From Novosphingobium profundi (GTDB taxonomy: Bacteria; Pseudomonadota; Alphaproteobacteria; Sphingomonadales; Sphingomonadaceae), in assembly GCF_018491765.1 (NCBI RefSeq), contig NZ_JABWCU010000002.1, positions 62,001 through 126,000 of the forward strand: 64,000 nt of DNA, given 5' to 3'. Below, one piece after another: positions 19,022-30,309 of the stretch. Every line of letters begins with the position of its first letter. Position 1 is the first letter of the stretch. The translations under genes were made by a program, and so were the position numbers. Under the pieces are notes generated by a model. That model was not told the origin of the DNA, searched no databases, and saw only the letters and a program-made list of their open reading frames with translations.

Positions 19022-19984
19022 TCAGAGGGTCTCAATCCGCTCCGGGGTCAATCGGCCGCGCAGAAGATCGAGGGCGCCGAGCCAGTTTCCGCGCACGCGA
19101 CCGCGTCTGTCGATCCAGGGTTCTGGGCGCCACATCTTTAGGTGGTTCGCCAGAACGTTGCGGACAATCAGACGAAGCGCGCTCATCGTGGGCATCGTTC
19201 CCTTGGCTGCTAGGTAAGAGGGATTGATCACTTGCGAATAGCCAAGTCGGAAGCCGGGCGTGCGGCCGTGCTTGACGCCCTGGTGGACGCCGCAAAAAGC
19301 GAAGGTCTTGACGATGCGGCCGCGGTGGCGAATCGAGGCCGCGAAGTCGATGTCTTCCTGCCATGCGTAAAGCTTGAGCCGCTCATCGAAACGATGCCTC
19401 CCGATTGCAGCAATGCGATAGACCATGTTGCAGCCATATAGGCCAACCAGATCGGTCACAATACAATTGGGATTCGGTTCGTTTCGCGCATGCTCTTCCA
19501 GCAGGCTGAGAGCCTCGCAAAGAGCAATTCCCTGAGTACGGATACCGTCTGCAAGCACATGTCCCGTGGCACCGGCCACGCTCGGGTGATCCGAAAAGAA
19601 GCGATGCATCTGCGCGATGCTGTTGCGCGCCGGTACGAAGTCGTCATCATAGAATGCGACGAGGTCGTAGTCGGAACCGAGAAACTCGAGCGCGGTATTG
19701 CGTTGAGCACACAATCCTCGCGGACCTTGCACGATCCGAATCCAGGGGGCCTTCGGGATGTTTCGAGGAAGGTCGGCCTGTTCGCAGATCGAAAACACGA
19801 GCAGGTCCGGGCGCAGGCTTTGATGTTCCATCAAGCTGGTCATCTGGGCGATGAGCTCGGGTCGGGAGGTGCTGGCGACAACGACGGCGATCCGCAGGTT
19901 TTCCCTTCTCGACTTGCCGGAGGCAACCGGCTCGCGATCATCGAAGGGGGCGGGTTCCTGCACGTCGAAGTTGGAATCGAACAT
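19022..19984 (-). CDS. Glycosyltransferase, GT2 family
   Basis: A 320-residue GT-A glycosyltransferase. The N-terminal IAVVVASTSRPELIAQMTSL is the nucleotide-binding strand, LVAFYDDDFVPA carries the DxD metal site, and YAWQEDIDFAASIRHRG contains the ED catalytic-base motif. The open frame starts at 20146, but AGG placed 5-6 bases before ATG 19984 (MFDSNFDVQEP) supports this start; the adjacent ATG at 19987 is an alternative. It is followed after 4 bases by the EEP phosphatase gene, forming a two-gene unit divergent from a sulfotransferase. Donor and acceptor are unknown. Confidence 0.87.
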   Translation of the reverse strand: MFDSNFDVQEPAPFDDREPVASGKSRRENLRIAVVVASTSRPELIAQMTSLMEHQSLRPDLLVFSICEQADLPRNIPKAPWIRIVQGPRGLCAQRNTALEFLGSDYDLVAFYDDDFVPARNSIAQMHRFFSDHPSVAGATGHVLADGIRTQGIALCEALSLLEEHARNEPNPNCIVTDLVGLYGCNMVYRIAAIGRHRFDERLKLYAWQEDIDFAASIRHRGRIVKTFAFCGVHQGVKHGRTPGFRLGYSQVINPSYLAAKGTMPTMSALRLIVRNVLANHLKMWRPEPWIDRRGRVRGNWLGALDLLRGRLTPERIETL

Positions 19985-20347
19985 CATGACCTCATCTCGC
20001 TGTTGGCCAATGGCAAGCCGGAATATCCGCTGCTTGCGCCGGATTTCACGGATTGCCGAAGCCGTGGTGGATGCAGACCCCTCCCGGCATGCATCCTCAT
20101 GAGAGTGCCCAAGCTCGCTCGACGAGCCCACGCGAGACACATCCATTTACGATCTTCGCAGCTGCCTGATGAGCTTCTGGTTCTCCGATTTCCCCAAGTA
20201 TTCGAAAGTATGTTGGCCGACTTGTCGTGCCGATAGAGGTGATTCATGCCCGATCGGGGCCGAACTTCCAAAGTGGATGCTACCGCAATTCTATGCAGCT
20301 GTGCGTAGAGCTATCCTGCGTGCTGTGAGACGCAACAGGAGGCGCGA
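19985..20347. other. Divergent intergenic region
   Basis: 363 bases between the GT2 gene (-) and a sulfotransferase gene (+). It presumably holds both promoters. The GT2 frame stays open across the left half, so a longer GT2 N-terminus cannot be fully excluded. No other feature was recognised. Confidence 0.35.
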
Positions 20348-21295
20348 ATGCGCAAGGCCATCGACAAGGGATTTACCAATGCGGTGCGTGAGGCACAGAT
20401 GGAACGGTGCATGTCCGTCGCGGATCGAGCGCTGACTCCGAATCTTTTCGTCATCGGGTCGTCGAAGTCGGGCACGAGCGCCTTGCACGCCTACCTCAAA
20501 TGCCATCCCGAAATCTGCATGAGTTCCGAAAAGGAACCTTGCTTCTTCGTCGACGACGGCGAGCTGGCCCAGGCTTGGCCGATCATGGCCCGGCGGCCGT
20601 GCTCCCATGATGGTGGTGCTTATCTGGATTTGTGGCGAGGCGGTGAAAAGGCACGGTATCGTGGCGAGGCGAGCGTGTACTATTCCCAGTTTCCGCAACG
20701 CGAAGGCGTTGCGGCGCGGATCGCGGCAACGGCCCCTCAGGCGCGGATCATCTATGTCGTGCGCGAACCGGTTTCGCGGGCGATCGCGCACTACTGGCAG
20801 CGGTTCAAGGAATTCCAGGAGAGCCTTCCGATCGAACGCGCCATGCGCGAGAACCCGATCTACCGGGATACCTCGGACTATGCCTTGCAGTTGGAGCAGT
20901 ACCTGGCGCATTTCGCTCCCGAGCAAATCCACGTCGTCGTCGCCGAAGAACTGAAGCACGAGCGTCGGCGCACTCTGGCGGCTTGCTTCGCATGGCTTGG
21001 CCTGGCTGATTTCGACTACGGCGAGGAGCAACTGAGCGAGCGTCATCGCTCTGCGCCGACGAGCCGCCATCAGCGCTTTGCATTCGTGCGCGTCGTTCGT
21101 AATTCGGCGGCCTGGTCACGCGTACGTGAGAGGCTTCCTGCCCACCTCGTGAATCGGCTGCGGGCGGCAGCGACTGTTCCTTTCGAGAAAAGCGCGATCG
21201 ATGAAAGTGGTGCCCGGAGTTACCTCGCCGAATATCTGGGCGCACGGCGAAGCGCTTTTGAAAGCCTGATCGGGCGTCCCATCCATGGCTGGTAA
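20348..21295 (+). CDS. PAPS-dependent sulfotransferase (Sulfotransfer_1 type)
   Basis: A 315-residue cytosolic protein. LFVIGSSKSGTSALHAYL (33-50) is the 5'-phosphosulfate loop with its lysine, EPCFF follows, and ARIIYVVREPVSRAIAHYW (132-150) is the 3'-phosphate-binding motif with the conserved Arg and Ser. These are the hallmarks of the heparan-sulfate N-deacetylase/sulfotransferase-like and NodH-like group. It probably sulfates a sugar of the polysaccharide built by this locus. ATG 20348 has AGGAGG 5 bases upstream. It is followed by the polymerase gene on the same strand. Confidence 0.88.
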   Translation: MRKAIDKGFTNAVREAQMERCMSVADRALTPNLFVIGSSKSGTSALHAYLKCHPEICMSSEKEPCFFVDDGELAQAWPIMARRPCSHDGGAYLDLWRGGEKARYRGEASVYYSQFPQREGVAARIAATAPQARIIYVVREPVSRAIAHYWQRFKEFQESLPIERAMRENPIYRDTSDYALQLEQYLAHFAPEQIHVVVAEELKHERRRTLAACFAWLGLADFDYGEEQLSERHRSAPTSRHQRFAFVRVVRNSAAWSRVRERLPAHLVNRLRAAATVPFEKSAIDESGARSYLAEYLGARRSAFESLIGRPIHGW

Positions 21296-21466
21296 GGGGC
21301 GGGTAATCGTCATGATCGCAATGCTAATGCGAAATGTCGTGGATTATGCGGTGGCGGGCATGATCTTCGACGCTGGGCGAAGTTGCTATCGCGGCCTGCT
21401 TCTTTGCGGTGTGCGGGGCAGGGGCGAGTTGTGGCTCGGCAACCATCGGCGCGCGGGAGGCCGTGC

Positions 21467-22891
21467 ATGAGCGCGATCCCGATTGTCCTGGTCTGGGGGC
21501 TGCTCGTGTGGGGCGCGGTGAGCCGCAAGCCGGTCCTGATCTATCTCTTCTTTGCATCGATGCCCTTCGGTGCTTTTGCGGTCGTACCCACGGCCTTAAC
21601 CGCAGGTCTCACGATTACCGCGACGCCGCTGGTGGCGCTGATGCTGACCTTACGCGTCTTTATGCGAAGGGGTGGTCTGATCCAGATCCTGGGGCTCGCG
21701 TGCCGCCCTGATCGCTTGCTACTGCTTTTTCTCTTTGGCGCCGTGGCCGCTACGACGACACTGTTCATGCCGCGCTTGTTCGAAGGTCAGATCGACGTCG
21801 TTCCGGTTCGCGGAGATCTCGACCAGGTCGTCGCCTTGAGGCCGACGGCACAGAACTTTTCGCAGCTTGTCTATTTGCTGATCTCGATTTCGCTCGTTTT
21901 TGCCTTTGCCCGATTGATGCAGTCCGAGCGATTGCGCCAGCAGGCCTACAAGGCCCTTTGCCTGGGCGGTCTGATCGCGTCCGCGACTGGCTTGCTCGAT
22001 TTCCTGAGCCAGTATCTGCCGCTCGGCGCGGTTCTCGAGCCGCTGCGTACGGCCAGTTATGCGCTTGCGATCGATGTCGAGGTGCTTGGTTCGAAGCGCG
22101 TGGTAGGGCTTATGCCTGAAGCGTCGGCTTTCGGAGCTCTGTGCCTCGCCTTCCTCAGCGCGATTTATTTCTACCGCCGGGCCATTTTGTTTGCTTGGTG
22201 GCGCAATGTTGTCGCGCCAGTGGTACTGGTGTCCTTGCTGGCGTGCATTTGTGTCGCGAAATCCAGTGGTACTTATCTTGGGCTTGCCCTGTTCTTCAGT
22301 GTCGCCATGCTGGAATGGCTATTGCGGGTGCGTGCCCGCGATCGGGATTATCGGCGGGGTTTGGCGGGGGAACTGTCTGCGGTGATCGGGTTGCTGATCG
22401 CAATCTGCACGCTATTGATTATCCGGCCCGATTTGCTGGAGCCAGTTTACGACACCTTCGATCGGATGATCCTGCAAAAAGGCAGTTCGATGTCTTACGA
22501 GCAGCGAGGAATGTGGCGTTCGGTTGCCTTCGCGAGCCTGTTCGCCAGCGATGGGCTGGGTGTCGGACTTGGAAGTGCCCGCACGTCGAGCAGCCTTGTC
22601 GCGATCCTGAGTGGCACCGGTATTGTGGGGGCTGGTCTCTATTATGCATTCGTTCTTCAATCGCTGGCACGTGGAAGGCCGGATCTCTCGAGCGAGGGGC
22701 GGCTTGTCCTGTCGGCATTCCGCTTTTCCTTCGTGCCCGGTTTCACCGTGGGGCTGATGGTGGGGAATTCGGATTTTGGGGGCATGACGGCGTTTGGCTT
22801 CGGCCTTGTCGCGGCGGTCTCGGGCCAAGTGCCTCGACGGCAGTTCGGGAAGTGGCCCGTTCGCCCCTGGCGCCCTGCACAGCCAGCTTGA
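21467..22891 (+). CDS. O-antigen polymerase/ligase-family membrane protein (Wzy-like)
   Basis: A 474-residue integral membrane protein with about 10-12 helices. A loop near the middle and a C-terminal periplasmic segment around YEQRGMWRSVAFASLFASDGLGVGLGSARTSS fit the PF04932-like O-antigen ligase/polymerase group. It is the best candidate for polymerising repeat units in the periplasm after flipping. The start is ATG 21467 (MSAIPIVLVWGLL), with GGGAGG 6 bases upstream. It ends just before a strong two-way terminator. Sequence alone does not separate a polymerase from a ligase. Confidence 0.82.
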   Translation: MSAIPIVLVWGLLVWGAVSRKPVLIYLFFASMPFGAFAVVPTALTAGLTITATPLVALMLTLRVFMRRGGLIQILGLACRPDRLLLLFLFGAVAATTTLFMPRLFEGQIDVVPVRGDLDQVVALRPTAQNFSQLVYLLISISLVFAFARLMQSERLRQQAYKALCLGGLIASATGLLDFLSQYLPLGAVLEPLRTASYALAIDVEVLGSKRVVGLMPEASAFGALCLAFLSAIYFYRRAILFAWWRNVVAPVVLVSLLACICVAKSSGTYLGLALFFSVAMLEWLLRVRARDRDYRRGLAGELSAVIGLLIAICTLLIIRPDLLEPVYDTFDRMILQKGSSMSYEQRGMWRSVAFASLFASDGLGVGLGSARTSSSLVAILSGTGIVGAGLYYAFVLQSLARGRPDLSSEGRLVLSAFRFSFVPGFTVGLMVGNSDFGGMTAFGFGLVAAVSGQVPRRQFGKWPVRPWRPAQPA

Positions 22892-22906
22892 GCAGGGGGC
22901 AAGCAT

Positions 22907-22944
22907 GCAAAATGGGCCGGAAGTTTCCTTCCGGCCCATTTTGC
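22907..22944. terminator. Perfect bidirectional hairpin terminator
   Basis: A 17-base-pair perfect inverted repeat with a 4-base loop, carrying A-rich and T-rich outer arms (AAAATGGGCC...GGCCCATTTT). It lies between the convergent polymerase (+) and RTX (-) genes and can serve both. Confidence 0.93.
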
Positions 22945-22964
22945 CTATCTCGGGGTGAGGACTT

Positions 22965-23552
22965 TCAGATGATTACGATATCGCTGTCGACGAGGTGTTC
23001 GTCGTAGAATCGCACGGTCGTTGAGCCATACGTCAGGATCGTGTCGCTGCCCTTGTAGATCATGGTGTAAGCGCCGCCACTGGTCAGTTGGACCGTATCG
23101 ATGCCGGTCTCGAAGTCGTAGACCTTGTCGTTGCCATCGTCGGAATCGAAGACGAACGTGTCCGCGAACCCCTCCTGATCAAAGTTGTCATTGGCGTTGT
23201 CGCCATAGAGGACATCGTCGCCATTGCCGCCAATGATGATATCCTCGCCATCGCCGCCATAAAGACGGTCATTCTGACCGCCGCCATCGAGATAGTCGTC
23301 TCCGGTGCCGCCGTAGAGCTTGTCGTCCGAGCCGCCGCCGTAAAGGGCATCGTTGCCTTCATCACCGCGAAGCGAATCCTGATTGGCACCGCCGAGCAGG
23401 ATGTCGTCGCCGCCGGCGCCATTCAGTACGTCGCTCGCTCCACCACCTGAAATAACGTCATTGGCTGCGGTACCGTTGAGCACGTCGCCGAATTCGGAGC
23501 CGCCGACGGAAATTTCACCTGAAGTGCCGGTGACGGGATTGGAGTAGGGCAT
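22965..23552 (-). CDS. Small RTX calcium-binding secreted protein
   Basis: A 195-residue acidic protein made largely of hemolysin-type nonapeptide repeats GGxGxDxLx. Repeats run from about residue 20 to 125 (for example DVLNGTAANDVISGGGASD and DDKLYGGTGDDYLDGGG), and a short beta-rich tail (FDSDDGNDKVYDFETGIDT) may carry the C-terminal type I secretion signal. There is no N-terminal signal peptide and no catalytic domain. It is probably exported by a type I system (not in the window) and binds calcium at the cell surface or in the polysaccharide. ATG 23552 has an AAGGA-type site upstream. Confidence 0.87.
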   Translation of the reverse strand: MPYSNPVTGTSGEISVGGSEFGDVLNGTAANDVISGGGASDVLNGAGGDDILLGGANQDSLRGDEGNDALYGGGSDDKLYGGTGDDYLDGGGQNDRLYGGDGEDIIIGGNGDDVLYGDNANDNFDQEGFADTFVFDSDDGNDKVYDFETGIDTVQLTSGGAYTMIYKGSDTILTYGSTTVRFYDEHLVDSDIVII

Positions 23553-23923
23553 TAAGACATCCTTTCGCAGATCGCTGTAACGCTGGTGGGACCGTCCCAG
23601 CGGCGCCACGGGATTCCCGATCGCCGAATTTCGGGTCTGCTCCTAAGACGTGATCGATAACGACCTCCGCCTGCGAGACGAGCAGGGCAGTTGCCCCCTC
23701 CATCGCAGGAGGGCTTAGCATCAGGACTGGAAAGGCATACCTTGCGAAACGTCCATTCTTGAGCGGACCTATTCTCGGTTTGTACGAAGTTAGAACTTAT
23801 TTTCATTCCTTGCAGTATTTTATTCAATTACCGATCTGTAGTAAACGCATCGTTAGGGATCAAATTTCAAGTTTGGTCGGCGAATTTCTCTGCTGGTGCG
23901 GGATGCATAGGCGCCATGAGAAC
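23553..23923 (-). promoter_or_regulatory. Upstream region of the small RTX gene
   Basis: 371 bases. The part at 23760-23870 is strongly AT-rich compared with the genes and probably holds the RTX promoter read leftwards. Short frames here have no recognisable content. Confidence 0.4.
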
Positions 23924-23954
23924 GAGGCCGCCCGGTTCCTACACGGGCGGCCTC
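23924..23954 (-). terminator. Hairpin terminator of the subtilisin gene
   Basis: An 11-base-pair stem (GAGGCCGCCCG and its complement) with a 9-base loop, 27 bases past the subtilisin stop on the minus strand. A short T-poor tail follows, so it may be a weak or Rho-assisted terminator. Confidence 0.65.
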
Positions 23955-23981
23955 TCCTGGTAAGCGAGGGGAAGCAGGGGA

Positions 23982-26612
<2,631 letters not shown>

Positions 26613-26720
26613 GATCAATCCTCGGGGGGCTCGTTTTGGGGGCTGGCGACCATCGGACTGTTTGCATTTCCGGGTGGCCGCTGGATTGATCGTCGAAATA
26701 TGGATGGGGTGCCTAATGGC

Positions 26721-26756
26721 GTATCTATGCTTTTGGTGTATCTATTTTAAATAGAT
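26721..26756. promoter_or_regulatory. Operator-like direct and inverted repeats
   Basis: The octamer GTATCTAT occurs at 26721-26728 and again at 26738-26745, 17 bases apart. The second copy leads into an inverted repeat ATCTATT-TTA-AATAGAT at 26740-26756. It lies about 110-145 bases upstream of the subtilisin start. A regulator site is plausible; the regulator is unknown. Confidence 0.4.
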
Positions 26757-26989
26757 TTTTACTTATTTATTACTGAATTGATTATTTTTCGATAGGGTGT
26801 TTCAGGTATTTTCGGGTCTTACGTAAACCTTTGCAGGAACCACGCTGGCGGGAAACCGAACGGGATCGACATGGCCGTTAACTCCAAATTGACCATAGCT
26901 GAAAGGCCTGGGCTTCGAGCCTTGCTCGTGTCCATGACGTGGATGCCAAACCACGCGATTTCCCGTTGCCGAAGCCAGCCATGCGGGAT

Positions 26990-27020
26990 GCCGCCGAAGG
27001 GCGGCTGGCCTATTTTTTTT
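26990..27020 (+). terminator. Hairpin followed by T8 tract, read on + strand
   Basis: The stem GCCGCC/GGCGGC with a 4-base loop is followed 7 bases later by eight T residues. No + strand gene ends here. It may end an unannotated transcript or be chance; on the minus strand it lies about 95 bases past the glycosidase stop. Confidence 0.35.
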
Positions 27021-27098
27021 GGGTGAGAGCTGTCGCGATCTCGCTCGCGAGGCGTTTGATGAGCGAGGATTCGTCGCCGACGCGTGACGCGAATCGCT

Positions 27099-28865
27099 TT
27101 AGCGCAACCGGTGCGAGGCGCTGGTTTGCGACATGCATCGGCCATCGTCATAAAGGCGAATGCGATAGTCGGTCGCGCCTGGTGAGGAGCCGGGAGCCGC
27201 ACCCAAGGCAATCTCCAGAGATTCTCGACCTGCGACGGGAAGGACGTAGGAGGCGGTCGTGTCGCCGTTTATCTGGCGGTGCCCTAGATCGCGGTTTCCC
27301 AGTCGCAGCGCCAGCCGGAAGTTCGCGCCTCCGGTGTTTTGGGGGCGCAGTTCGATCTTCAGCCGAATGGTGCGCGGCCCTTCGAGCGCAATGCGCTGGA
27401 CGATCGAACCCTCCGCCGCGCCGAAGCCGGGCCGCAGGCTGGTGCCATCCAGCCGTATTCCGGGGTAGGCCTCGAGGCCGAGGTAAGGTGTCCAAGGCAC
27501 ACCCTTGCGCTGTTGTCCCGGCATTACCGTAAAGGCAAGCTGGCGATCGCCCAGACGAACGAAACGTTCAAACGGGTCGGAAGTCCGATTTCGACGCGGC
27601 GAGGGATAATCGAACTGGTAGAGACTGTCGGCCAGCAAGGCACTGCATCCCAGCTTGATCGGCGGCGCGGATGCGGCTTGGGGTGACAGCAGGATAAGCG
27701 GTTTGTCTTCCGTCAGTGCGAGCGCTGTCGAGGCGAGGCTGCGGCCGACGGCGTCGAAGGCACGAAGGTCGGACCTGCCGACATGGATGGTACGGGGTGC
27801 TCCCCAGAGCACCCAGGCCTTGTCGCCGAAGGCGTGGATGCGGGTGAAGGCGTCCGGGCTCGCATCCCGGGCGATCTGGTGGGCGAGATGGGTCTGCACG
27901 AAGCGAAAGGCACGCCCGGCATCGGTCAGTTTTCCCGAGCGCGTAACGAGGGGGATCTGGCGATCGCCACGCGGATTGAGTGGGTACCAGTCGAACTCGG
28001 CGGCGTGGAGGCTGGCCAGCGTGGCGTAACTACGCACGAGCTCGTCGGCTGCCCGCTCCGGCGAGGTGCTGCCGAATTCGGTCACGTAAAGAGGAGGGAC
28101 TGCGGTGCGAGGGGACTGGCACACGAGGCCGATCTGGGCTGGCAACTGCTCGATCGGGGTCGTGTAGGGGTGGACGGTTAGGCCCTGGATGGCGTGCGTC
28201 GTGTCGCGTTCGAGCAAGGGCCAGAGGAAGCCGCCGGGAAGCGAGTGCGTGGCTCCGCCGAGCACAACGATATCCGGGCGATGTTCGTGCACGGTTTTGG
28301 CTGCAGCGGCCACCATCGCAAGGTGATAGGCGGCGCGATGCGCCAGTCCTTCGGTGAGGACTGGCCCCTTCACGAAGTTGGCGCCATTGACCTCGTTGCC
28401 GATTTCAAGCGCGTCGATCGCGGGAAAGCGCGCCACGACGGCGGCGGCAAAACGTCCGAAGGCCGCCAGGGCTTCGGGGGAGTGGGGGGTGTCTCCGCCA
28501 TCATAAAGCGGATTGCCCCAGTTGAGCGTAAGGGTGAGGTGCAGCCCGGCGCGGGCAAGAGCGTCGGGATACGAACTGGTCGGTCGGTCGAAGCGGTATA
28601 TGCCCTTTTCGCGTTCGATCTGGGCCCAGCGCAAACTGTCGCGCAGCCGCAGCGCGCCCAGGTCTTGCGCCGCGCGCAGGGTGGCGAGGTTCCAGCCTTG
28701 TCCGAAATTCGTCGCGGCACCCAGGCGGGTGGGCGCGGCCTGCTGTGATGGGGCGAGACACTGGGCGAAGCTGGGCTGTGCCGTCGAGGAGACGGCTAGC
28801 ACGATCCCGACCAGGACGCCTGGGCCAGGTCGGCGCGGTCGCGATGACGTGGGCTCAGGCACCAT
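27099..28865 (-). CDS. Exported clan GH-A glycosidase, PslG/GH39-like
   Basis: A 588-residue protein. An N-terminal signal peptide (basic start, hydrophobic GVLVGIVLAVSST, cleavage near FAQC) is followed by a TIM-barrel with the two carboxylates spaced as in clan GH-A: Glu158 in LEIGNEVNG (acid/base) and Glu263 in YVTEFGSTS (nucleophile). A C-terminal beta-rich domain (about 400-588) may bind sugar. PslG of the Pseudomonas Psl operon is a comparable glycosidase within an exopolysaccharide cluster. The likely role is trimming or release of the local polymer. ATG 28865 overlaps the pyruvyl transferase gene by 11 bases. Confidence 0.78.
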   Translation of the reverse strand: MVPEPTSSRPRRPGPGVLVGIVLAVSSTAQPSFAQCLAPSQQAAPTRLGAATNFGQGWNLATLRAAQDLGALRLRDSLRWAQIEREKGIYRFDRPTSSYPDALARAGLHLTLTLNWGNPLYDGGDTPHSPEALAAFGRFAAAVVARFPAIDALEIGNEVNGANFVKGPVLTEGLAHRAAYHLAMVAAAAKTVHEHRPDIVVLGGATHSLPGGFLWPLLERDTTHAIQGLTVHPYTTPIEQLPAQIGLVCQSPRTAVPPLYVTEFGSTSPERAADELVRSYATLASLHAAEFDWYPLNPRGDRQIPLVTRSGKLTDAGRAFRFVQTHLAHQIARDASPDAFTRIHAFGDKAWVLWGAPRTIHVGRSDLRAFDAVGRSLASTALALTEDKPLILLSPQAASAPPIKLGCSALLADSLYQFDYPSPRRNRTSDPFERFVRLGDRQLAFTVMPGQQRKGVPWTPYLGLEAYPGIRLDGTSLRPGFGAAEGSIVQRIALEGPRTIRLKIELRPQNTGGANFRLALRLGNRDLGHRQINGDTTASYVLPVAGRESLEIALGAAPGSSPGATDYRIRLYDDGRCMSQTSASHRLR

Positions 28866-30180
28866 TCCTTGCCAGTTCGGCCGTGATCGTTTGGCGCAAA
28901 TGTTCGATATCCCGGCGGGCCACGTCCAGAGTGGCCGCGTGACGCTTGGGGTCGATGCCTTGTTCCATGGCCTTGAAGAGCCGGGCGAGCGCATCCTCGG
29001 GATGCATGTGGGCCTGATCGCCATGCCAGTCGGCGCAGCCCACCGATTCGACGAAGGACGTCAGCTTGCGGTCCCAGGCCAGCGCGAGAAAGGGGACGGA
29101 GCAGGAGTAGGCGGCGATGATCGCGTGCATGCGATAGGCGACGAGCCCGTCCAGGCGGGCACAGCACCTTGCGATGTCCTCAGGCGTTGAAATCTCGGGA
29201 AACACGACGCGCCCGGCCAGTTCATCCTCGCGCAAGTACGGTTGAATCCGCTTCACGGCAGCTCGGTCCTCCGGACTGCCATTGCTGAAGATTTCGAGCT
29301 GGCAGCCGGCATCGAGCAGCTTGCGTGCGAGCGCGAGGTACCAGTCGTCGAGCTTGGGCTCGCGCATGGGAGCACCGCCGTGGTAGCTGGCGGCAAGCGC
29401 GCTCATGATGTTGAGCCCGACGAGCCGAGCCTGTCCGTCGACCCGAAGTGGGCGCTTGCGCAGTCCATAGCGCGCCGCGGCCAGAAGGCCCGGATCGCGC
29501 ACGAGGCCCGCCTCGAGCCCGAAGGCCTCCCCGGCAAGTTCGTGCCAGATCGCTTGCGATCGCCGGTCGCGAACCCAGACCCCGCGCACGAGCCCGCTGG
29601 ACAGCGCTTCGTGAAGCAGCGCACGGCCGCGCGGGCTCCATCCCGGGCTGGCCCCCACGCCGTAGATGAAGATGGGAAGCGCGCGAGCTTGGGCTACCTT
29701 CATGGCCAGTGCGATCTTGGTCGGGAAATTGAGGTCCATGTCGGCCAGGAGGTTTCCGCCACCGATCACGATGGCCTGTGCATTGCCCAGTCGGTTCCGG
29801 TAGTGGGGGGACCAGGTCCGGCGCGCGGTCAGGGCAAGGGGAAGGCGGATGGCCTGCCGGCGAAGCGGCGGCGGTAGGGCCTGGAGGATGCGCAAGCTGG
29901 CCATTCGTTGCGGCGAGCCGGGCGAATAGGCGGTGCGTGCCGCAAGGTCGATCGACCGGGCCTGCGCCTTCCCGCCTTCCTGCAGCGCCCACTCCAGGCA
30001 TTCGCTGAGCAGGCCATCGCCCAGGTTCGGGCTGTACTTGACGTTGAACAAGCGCAGGCTTGGCGGGGGCGCCGCGGCGATCGGGTCTGCCTTCGCCGGC
30101 AGGTTCATGTTGCGGAATAACGCGGTGGTCATGGCCTTGAAATTGCGCCCGAATTCCTCCCTCAACCAGTTCAACTGCAT
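28855..30180 (-). CDS. Polysaccharide pyruvyl transferase family protein
   Basis: Expected to add a ketal pyruvate from PEP to a sugar of the polysaccharide, giving negative charge. The protein has 441 residues. It shows the family PF04230 pattern: NVKYSPNLGDGLLSECLEW at the N-terminus, AIVIGGGNLLADMD in the middle, then GVGASPGWS and the C-terminal GLVAYRMHAIIAAYS with its conserved Arg and His. Two starts are possible: ATG 30180 (MQLNWL) and ATG 30132 (MTTALF), the latter with AAGG close by. It is the middle gene of a three-gene minus-strand unit. Confidence 0.88.
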   Translation of the reverse strand: MQLNWLREEFGRNFKAMTTALFRNMNLPAKADPIAAAPPPSLRLFNVKYSPNLGDGLLSECLEWALQEGGKAQARSIDLAARTAYSPGSPQRMASLRILQALPPPLRRQAIRLPLALTARRTWSPHYRNRLGNAQAIVIGGGNLLADMDLNFPTKIALAMKVAQARALPIFIYGVGASPGWSPRGRALLHEALSSGLVRGVWVRDRRSQAIWHELAGEAFGLEAGLVRDPGLLAAARYGLRKRPLRVDGQARLVGLNIMSALAASYHGGAPMREPKLDDWYLALARKLLDAGCQLEIFSNGSPEDRAAVKRIQPYLREDELAGRVVFPEISTPEDIARCCARLDGLVAYRMHAIIAAYSCSVPFLALAWDRKLTSFVESVGCADWHGDQAHMHPEDALARLFKAMEQGIDPKRHAATLDVARRDIEHLRQTITAELARNGA

Positions 30181-30309
30181 CCTGAACGGGGCGAAAATGC
30201 GATGATTCCAAGGGGTTTGGCCGGGTTAACCTCCATTCCGGTGGAGATATGGCCGGCGCGGCGAAGGCGGGGGGGAAGCGTGCACGCAAGGGGGGGCGGG
30301 TTGCGGTCG

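Larger units (their letters stand above)
26613..27098. other. Long intergenic region with AT-rich core
   Basis: 486 bases between the subtilisin start and the end of the glycosidase gene. The core at 26690-26820 is very AT-rich and probably carries the subtilisin promoter. It contains a repeated operator-like site (26721-26756) and, further right, a hairpin with a T-tract (26990-27020). A 130-codon minus-strand frame (26819-27211) overlaps the glycosidase end and shows nothing recognisable. Confidence 0.45.

Noticed and set aside
23150..23480. Regular short DNA repeats suggestive of a CRISPR array
   Set aside because: They encode the GGxGxD repeats of the RTX protein in one open frame and lack equal repeats with unique spacers.
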